Below are positions 57,901-64,000 of a DNA stretch of 64,000 nucleotides, one piece after another; within the stretch, counting starts at the first letter, position 1, and the number at the start of each line of letters is the position of its first letter. The stretch lies in contig BQMJ01000027.1 in assembly GCA_025991245.1 (NCBI GenBank), forward strand, positions 174,451-238,450. Direction: 5' to 3'. The notes beneath the pieces are model-generated. The model searched no databases. It was given only the letters and a program-made list of their open reading frames with translations, and was not told where the DNA came from. The position numbers and the translations under genes are program-made. The stretch comes from Galdieria partita. Taxonomy: Eukaryota > Rhodophyta > Bangiophyceae > Galdieriales > Galdieriaceae.

Positions 57901-58765
57901 TTCTAATAGCTACCGCCCAAAGTATAGACCAGCTAGACATAAAGCAAGAAGAAAGAGGAAGAACAGTAGACATGATGGAACATTTATGTTGTTACTGTTA
58001 ACTGTTTCTTCCAGTTGGAGGCTTTCTTATGGCATATGTATGGTATTTCTTACTTTTGGTTCAATATGTATACCATCACCAAAGTAGCAGATTAGTGTAC
58101 GAAGATACTCACAGAATGAAATAAGGAATATAAATGTATCAGAAAACGTAAAGAACTGCTTTATCGGATGGCTAAATGATAAATAAGACACCACAAAGAA
58201 ACACAAGGCTATAAAAGGTTGTACTCTTAAAACTACTGTCAATGAATTGAGAATGACTGTGATTTGGTAGATTCCGAGCAAAGATGTTTCAGAAAACGGA
58301 GCCGATTTAGTTTAGCAACATTTCAAGTAAATAATGAGTTATGTTAGCTCCAAACAAATGAAAACGTTTCCTCAGTCAAAAGCGGTACAAGTGCACGAGT
58401 ATGTTAGGGGATGAAGATTCATAGGCGAAATTGAATTGACACGAATGGATCAACAAACAAAAAAAAACTTCGAAACTACTGAATATGAAAGCAACAAGGT
58501 AAGTCAAAATATGTGAATCATTAAATAATTCTTTGCTTCATAACATTGGTTTCACAAGAACATAATTCATTGAAGGAAAGCGCATGACGGATGTGAGAGG
58601 ACACTAGACAATTCTTTTTTTATTAGACCTTTGTAACATTTCTTTCTTTCGTACACTTATTGACTAGTAAATGAACGTTAAAGGTACCGGTTTTGAAAAT
58701 AACCTATAGAGAGAAGAAAGACAACAAGAGAAATAGAATCTCTAGAAAGTCGAAGAATTCTCATA

Positions 58766-61200
58766 TACTACTTGTCTTTATTGAATAAGTATCTCTAATT
58801 GTTCTCTTGAGCGGACATTAGTCGACAATGCAAAAGATAGTAAGAAGAAGTGTCCAAAATGCATGTTCAAATAAGAACCTAACATATTCTCAGTCGTAAA
58901 CAATTCAATACTTTTGTCAAATTGAAATACTCAAAGGAAATTTTATATATTTTAGGAGAGAAACAAAAACACCAGGATGATTTCAAAGCACAAGAATGAA
59001 AAAACAACAAACTAGTGGAGGAAAAGTGCTCTTGAGAGATATGTCTCTCAACAAGCTGTCATTCAAAGCATTGTCAAACTGACATAATCCAAGTTGCTAT
59101 AGACCTACATTGAACTTTTGTGGCGAAATTGCTAACTGTTTAATTCATTTGAGGCCTTTTTATGAGAAGAATGTGGCTTGTTTTGTCTTCATTATATATA
59201 TCAACAGTACAATTCGTGTATAATATTATGCCGATCAGCATAAAATCGAACACAATGGATGCAATTACCATAAGAAAGCAAAAAGTTTTTTTTACAAAAA
59301 AGAAGTGTCTGATAAAAGATACCACATAGTAAAAACCAACAGTTGCATGATTCTACTTTTCGAAAAACTGTCGCTTTTCAGTATAAAAAAACGACTATAG
59401 TGAAACAAGCCAAGCAATACGTTGGCTGTAAAAAGTTACCAGATTTAGATTTTGCCATATATCAAATTCATAACCAAATTGCTCAGCTCCCCCAAGGAAT
59501 CAAAGACTTCAATGAAAATGAAACAAATGGAACAATTGAATATCGCTTACATACATTACAAATACAACTGTGGGGGTGATTCCAAAAAGATTTCAAAGGA
59601 AGAATTATTTTGTCACTCGAAATAAATTAGCAAAATAAAAAAAAACTTCAAGAATGTTGACACAATTTCAAAAGAATTTAACCCATTCTAAACCACTTAA
59701 TTTTATACTCTATTAGACTCTTTTACGACGATCTAGTGAATTGAGAAAACCGCATGCTTTTAGAAAAAGGGATGAAAATTCGTGTGGTTTCAAATAAACA
59801 AAATTGTTTTTCTGAAATCATCCACGGTTCATTAGAAGAGCAATAAAAATATCGTCTCGAATAGAGTCTATGAAATAAGAAAGAATTTAGGGAGGTCGAC
59901 CCAAGTGAAAAAACTGTAGAATTTCAATACATTATTTGTCCTTTATGGCATCAGTACTTCTAGTTGTTCTCAGGAGTAGCCAGTAAGTGGCAATGCGAAG
60001 TATAGTAAAAAGAAAAGTAGAACAAATCTCATATAGAAAAAATCAATATATTCTCACCTCGAACAGTTTTTGCATATGTGAAATAGAACCTAGGAACGCT
60101 TCATTACACATTCAAGGATTATAAGACATAGAACACACAAGAAAAACAGCAGTAGTACTAGAAGAGAAATGGTCAAACAAGTGAACTTTCTAAAATGTGA
60201 ACAAAGAGCCTAAACGACAATTGAATCTTCTAGCTCATTCATTCTTAAAACGTAACAATTGAACAAAAATCTGTGACATAAGAGTGCACACTGAAAAGCC
60301 GACAAAGAGATTCAAAATTTGACATTGTAGAGAATAGATACAAGGCGGCTCGAAATGTTTACCAAAACACAAACTATTGCTTTCGAGAATCTAAGAATAG
60401 CATAAGCACTGTTTACTTTTTGCTAAATATGTATACCGATACTATGTTTCAAGTAAGGCTACTCGAAGAATGAAGCAAGCAGTGTCTCAAGACCATCAAA
60501 AAGCAGAAATGACTTACCGAATGGTTAAATTTTCGATAGCATCGCACCGTAGAATACAATAAAATGACCAAATAACAATACTTAGAATTTTGCTATATGA
60601 GACAAATTTCTAAAAACAATTCTAACAAGGTAAGGTTCAACCATGAAGATCTTGGCGAAACCATTGAAACAAAAGTTTCGAAACTATCCATATTCAACGC
60701 TTATTATTATGTATGCACTGAAGACATCAGCGTTCTTAATAAGAAAAATCAATAAACAAAGAACATCATCTCTACAATGTAGTACCTATATAAAAAGAAA
60801 AATTCAACGAAAAAGCTACTATGTCACCAAGGCATAAAAATTTTAAAAATTCCAAAACTTGTGACAACAGTTAAAAAAAAGAAAAAGATTTCAGCATTTC
60901 ATTTTCATTTCTATTGCATTGGCATTATAAAACGGTATTGAAGAGAAGTTTTTGCAATATATCATAATGGAATAGGCAATTTTTGCATTACCAGTTTAGG
61001 ACTTTCTTTATACGGTTTACTAAAAGAACAATACCAAAACCAATTTTAGAAAAAAGCCGTAGAAAAAAACTTTAAAGAAATGAAAACTTGAGAATATATT
61101 GAGAAATTTTTATGTACCACTTGTTCTTTACATCATTGGTACCATGAATCTGTCCTCGTCATGCAGATATTTCTCAACCTTGTGAAACGAAGTAAAAAAG
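58766..61200. repeat. Three diverged copies of a long subtelomeric repeat, spacing about 1.17 kb
   Basis: Segments starting near 58772 (CTTGTCTTTATTGAATAAGT), 59935 (TTTGTCCTTTATGGCATCAG) and 61120 (CTTGTTCTTTACATCATTGG) align by eye. In the first two, the likeness continues through TTGTTCTC and CAATGC.AA.ATAGTA. The spacings are about 1,163 and 1,185 bp. Identity is low, so the copies are old. Confidence 0.45.
59343..59579 (+). other. Isolated 78-codon coding-like frame
   Basis: An open frame from ATG 59347 or nearby with protein-like composition: QAKQYVGCKKLPDLDFAIYQ and HNQIAQLPQGIKDFNENETN, ending TLQIQLWG and a stop. It stands out from the surrounding A-rich non-coding DNA. A possible splice acceptor (TTTTCAG) lies just inside it. 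It may be a captured exon or gene relic. Not recognised. Confidence 0.25.
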
Positions 61201-61390
61201 TTACAGCAATTTGCTCACAGAGAAAAAAATACAATACCTTTGATGAAAGGGAATTTAGTAACTATATCACATAGAAATACAGAAGAAGAAATTTTTTTTC
61301 TCACTGGAAAAAAAGTAGAAAAAAGAAGGGGTAATCCTTGAATGCAGCAATGAAGACAGCAAAATACCAAGAAATGAAAATGTTACATAG

Positions 61391-61492
61391 TGGCAGATTG
61401 TTCTAATTTTGCGACGACTTGTTCGCGTACATTTCTCGCACCTTGAACTAACGCCATCAGAAGGGTACCATTTAAACGAACAACCTAGAATG
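61391..61492 (-). pseudogene. Isolated exon-like fragment in the subtelomere
   Basis: On the reverse strand a perfect acceptor (GACATTCTAG) is followed by an open stretch VVRLNGTLLMALVQGARNVR, then EQVVAKLEQSATM and a stop. Base composition is clearly richer than the flanks. The VVRLNG start weakly recalls ORC4 downstream of its Walker A, but the rest does not clearly match. It looks like a displaced last exon. Parent gene unknown. Confidence 0.3.
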
Positions 61493-62733
61493 TCAAAACA
61501 ATACAAAAGTGGCAGAAAATTGTGCATTTTTAATACAATTTGAACTTAAGAAGGAATGTAAAAAAGTAACTCCAGTCTTCAATCCAAAAAAAGTTTAAAC
61601 GAAATGTAGCTGACAGGAAACCAAACTTGGTCAGTAGCACAGCAAGCATAAAAAATAAAACAATACGTAACTATTCTTTGGCAAAAGAACATAAATAAGA
61701 AACCGGACATAAACAATTCACTCTGCCCACTCCTACTTTGAGACTACTAGAGCTCAGTGAATTGAAAAACTAGGTATGTCTAGGACGAAAGCAACAAGCA
61801 TTTTTTCGTCATTTTGGTTTTATAATACTTCATTAGGGTATACTTTCAAGCTAAATATGCATACTTCCAAAAAGTTCAAATACTATTGGAAGATATTAAC
61901 AGGGTGATTCAAGGTAAATTCATCCAATATAAGAAAGCAAAAGGATACTTCACCAATTAGATTCGGCACAAATAATACACGAAGTAAAATAGCATAATAT
62001 GAAAAAAACAATTAATTTGCAATGAGTCAATCAAGAACGAAGGTAATGATGCTAACAATAACAAAAAAGCAACCATTCAAAAAAATGCTCACAATTTCTA
62101 ATCAGCTCAAAATTTCGAATTATTGCAAAGCAACAGAGAAACTCCTTAACTCAAAAGGGCCTTGAACAAAAAATAGCATCCGAAAATTTTACCTAAACAC
62201 CCGTAGCAAACAACAAAGTACAAACAAACGCAGAAATAGCTCACATGGCAAGTCATTTGATCTCTGGCAAAACAAGCAGCACAGTTTGAGAATTAGTTAC
62301 TTTAAAGAAACTAAAAGCAAAAAATAAAGGTCTTGGTAGAACCAATTCGTTTTTTTTCTCCAATGAATTGAGATTTCCAAAAACCTGATAAATCATCAAA
62401 TGCGAATGACACGGAACAGGACAATAGAAATTTTTTTAGGGTTCATTAATTTTTTTTAATTTTATTACTGTTTCTAACAAAAGTCACATTCTATAGAAAG
62501 AAACTAACAGGATAGAAAAAGTAACATTCATCCAACAGAATAAAGCAAAAAGGATCCTTCACCCAATGAATACGGCTTCACAAGAATAAGTAAAAAATAA
62601 CAAAAAAAAGCTTTAATAAATGGCTCTGCAACAGAATCAATGAAAAACGAGTGTTTCAAGGCAACAATCACCCCAAAATAATTTTCAATCAAACAAACCA
62701 CTTCAAATTTTAAACAGAACACAACACGACATG

Positions 62734-63423
62734 AAAATGCCTAAACAAATGAAGGACAATCATAAGTTAAAAGCAAAATCAAAACTTTTTCCTATCGTTT
62801 CCAACTATTCATGCAATATATCTCAAATACAAATATAATGGAAAAATAACCCACAAGAATAGTCTCCGAAACGCCACCAAACACTCAGTAAAATTTGCGA
62901 CTAATTATACTATACTAAAAGCAAACGAAGAGGCTTGATAAAATTAAGAAACTTTCGTTTAAAATGCAATTAAGAGAAAAAATGCAGTAAATTGTAAAAT
63001 ATGTGTAGGCTGGCAGAAGGGAGTGGACATTTTTCTTTCTTATTCAGGTTTTACTGAAGAATTATTATTGGGTACATAAAAATGCCTCAACAAAAAAAGG
63101 ACAAACACCAGTTAAAAGCAAAATATAAACTTTCTCTATACGCTTCCAAGTATTTATGCAATATACCTTAAATACAAATATAAGAGAAAAAAATCACACA
63201 AGAAAAATCGCCAGGACTCCAAAAAACACACAGTAAAATTAGTGACACATTATACTAGACAAAAAACAAAAATTAAGAGGCTAGATACAATTAAGGGAAT
63301 TTCGTTCGAAATGCAACTAAGAGAAAAAAAATGCAGTAAATTGTAAAATTTGTATAGGCCGACAGGAGGAAGTTGGCATTTTTCTTTCTTATTTAGGTTT
63401 TACTGAAGGATTATTATTAGGGT
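62734..63423. repeat. 344-bp direct tandem duplication adjoining the telomere
   Basis: Copy 1 (62734-63077) and copy 2 (63078-63423) align along their whole length. Shared blocks include AAAATGCCT, GTTAAAAGCAAAAT, TTATGCAATATA, CTCAGTAAAAT, ATGCAGTAAATTGTAAAAT and TTTTTCTTTCTTATT.AGG. Copy 1 ends ATTATTATTGGGT and copy 2 ATTATTATTAGGGT, so each unit ends in a telomere-like motif. Confidence 0.85.
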
Positions 63424-64000
63424 CTACTTGTGGTTTATTAGTGTTTATTATTGTTTACTTAGTGTTTATTATTGTTTATCAGTGTTTATTATGGTTTTTT
63501 AGTGTTTATTATGGGTTTATTATGGGTTTATTAGGGTTTATTAGGGTTTATTAGGGTTTATTATGGGTTTATTATGGGTTTATTAGGGTTTATTAGGGTT
63601 TATTTAGGGTTTATTAGGGTTTATTTAGGGTTTATTAGGGTTTATTTAGGGTTTATTTAGGGTTTATTAGGGTTTATTAGGGTTTATTAGGGTTTATTAG
63701 GGTTTATTAGGGTTTATTAGGGTTTATTAGGGTTTATTAGGGTTTATTTAGGGTTTATTAGGGTTTATTTAGGGTTTATTAGGGTTTATTAGGGTTTATT
63801 AGGGTTTATTAGGGTTTATTAGGGTTTATTTAGGGTTTATTAGGGTTTATTAGGGTTTATTAGGGTTTATTAGGGTTTATTAGGGTTTATTAGGGTTTAT
63901 TAGGGTTTATTTAGGGTTTATTAGGGTTTATTTAGGGTTTATTAGGGTTTATTAGGGTTTATTAGGGTTTATTAGGGTTTATTTAGGGTTTATTAGGGTT
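63424..64000 (+). repeat. Telomeric array, units TTTATTAGGG and TTTATTTAGGG
   Basis: From about 63530 to the window edge the sequence is an array of a 10-nt unit (TTTATTAGGG) with about ten interspersed 11-nt units (TTTATTTAGGG). The first 100 bp (63424-63530) are degenerate (GTGTTTATTA, TTTATTATGGG). The G-rich strand runs 5' to 3' towards the right end, as expected for a chromosome terminus. There are about 45 GGG blocks. The unit is not the plant TTTAGGG or vertebrate TTAGGG type, although the 11-mer contains TTTAGGG. Confidence 0.9.

Larger units (their letters stand above)
52969..63077. other. Subtelomeric AT-rich region, gene-poor, with diverged long repeats
   Basis: About 10 kb with no intact gene that I can support. 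Sequence becomes steadily more A-rich to the right. It holds isolated coding-like fragments (53.0-53.7, 54.4-54.9, 59.3-59.6 and 61.4 kb) and diverged repeats, including three copies of a segment around 58772, 59935 and 61120. A related pair occurs at about 61918 and 62528 (TTCATCCAA followed by AAGCAAAA). No transposase, reverse transcriptase or tRNA was recognised. Confidence 0.6.

Noticed and set aside
55799-62722. Numerous 60-85-codon Lys- or Phe-rich frames in the subtelomere
   Set aside because: Their composition follows the A-rich DNA, no motifs or splice-linked neighbours are seen, and such frames are expected by chance.
63424-64000. Regular short repeats that might be taken for a CRISPR array or minisatellite
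   Set aside because: There are no unique spacers, the unit is a G-rich telomere-type 10/11-mer, and the orientation fits a chromosome terminus.
45110-64000. Transposable element with terminal repeats, transposase or reverse transcriptase
   Set aside because: No catalytic motif, terminal inverted repeat or target-site duplication could be found by eye.

Overview
The window looks like one chromosome end of a unicellular red alga, most likely a Galdieria-type cyanidiophyte. The grounds are plastid-type genes (phosphoribulokinase with all four regulatory cysteines, plastid FtsZ, plastid transketolase, plastid-type lipoyl synthase), very compact genes, introns of mostly 45-60 nt with GT-AG ends, and moderate AT content. 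No database was searched, so the species call is inference. Gene models were assembled by eye from reading frames and splice signals, and some 5' ends are uncertain. Several long frames open at non-ATG codons; the first supported ATG was used where one exists.

Layout. 1-7.4 kb: end of an amino-acid permease, a DUF3598 protein, a small-molecule methyltransferase, an Oxa1-family insertase, a short unknown gene and the tRNA methyltransferase TRM7/FTSJ1. 7.5-19.2 kb: a block of central metabolism and organelle genes (transketolase, glucose-6-phosphate isomerase, SDHB, FtsZ, citrate synthase, phosphoribulokinase, a DnaJ-type zinc-finger protein). 19.3-45.1 kb: CstF64, a FAD oxidoreductase, casein kinase 1, a P4-ATPase, a giant THADA/TRM732-like protein (the known partner of TRM7), a Ubc7-type E2, lipoyl synthase, a PPR protein, an RRM/NCOA5-like protein and an ESRP-like four-RRM protein.

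From 45 kb the window becomes subtelomeric. Broken or unrecognised coding-like pieces appear, then two minus-strand multi-exon genes (47.5-53 kb) that each combine a P-loop ATPase with an apparent C-terminal nuclease-like domain. About 10 kb of AT-rich, gene-poor DNA with diverged long repeats follows. A 344-bp tandem duplication then leads into a telomeric array (63.4-64.0 kb) built from the unusual units TTTATTAGGG and TTTATTTAGGG, G-rich strand towards the right end.

The strongest candidates for something new are the telomere repeat, the subtelomeric ATPase-nuclease gene pair and the ESRP-like protein with an altered exonuclease-like domain. Divergent gene pairs share extremely short promoters; the GPI/SDHB pair has only 34 bp between start codons.
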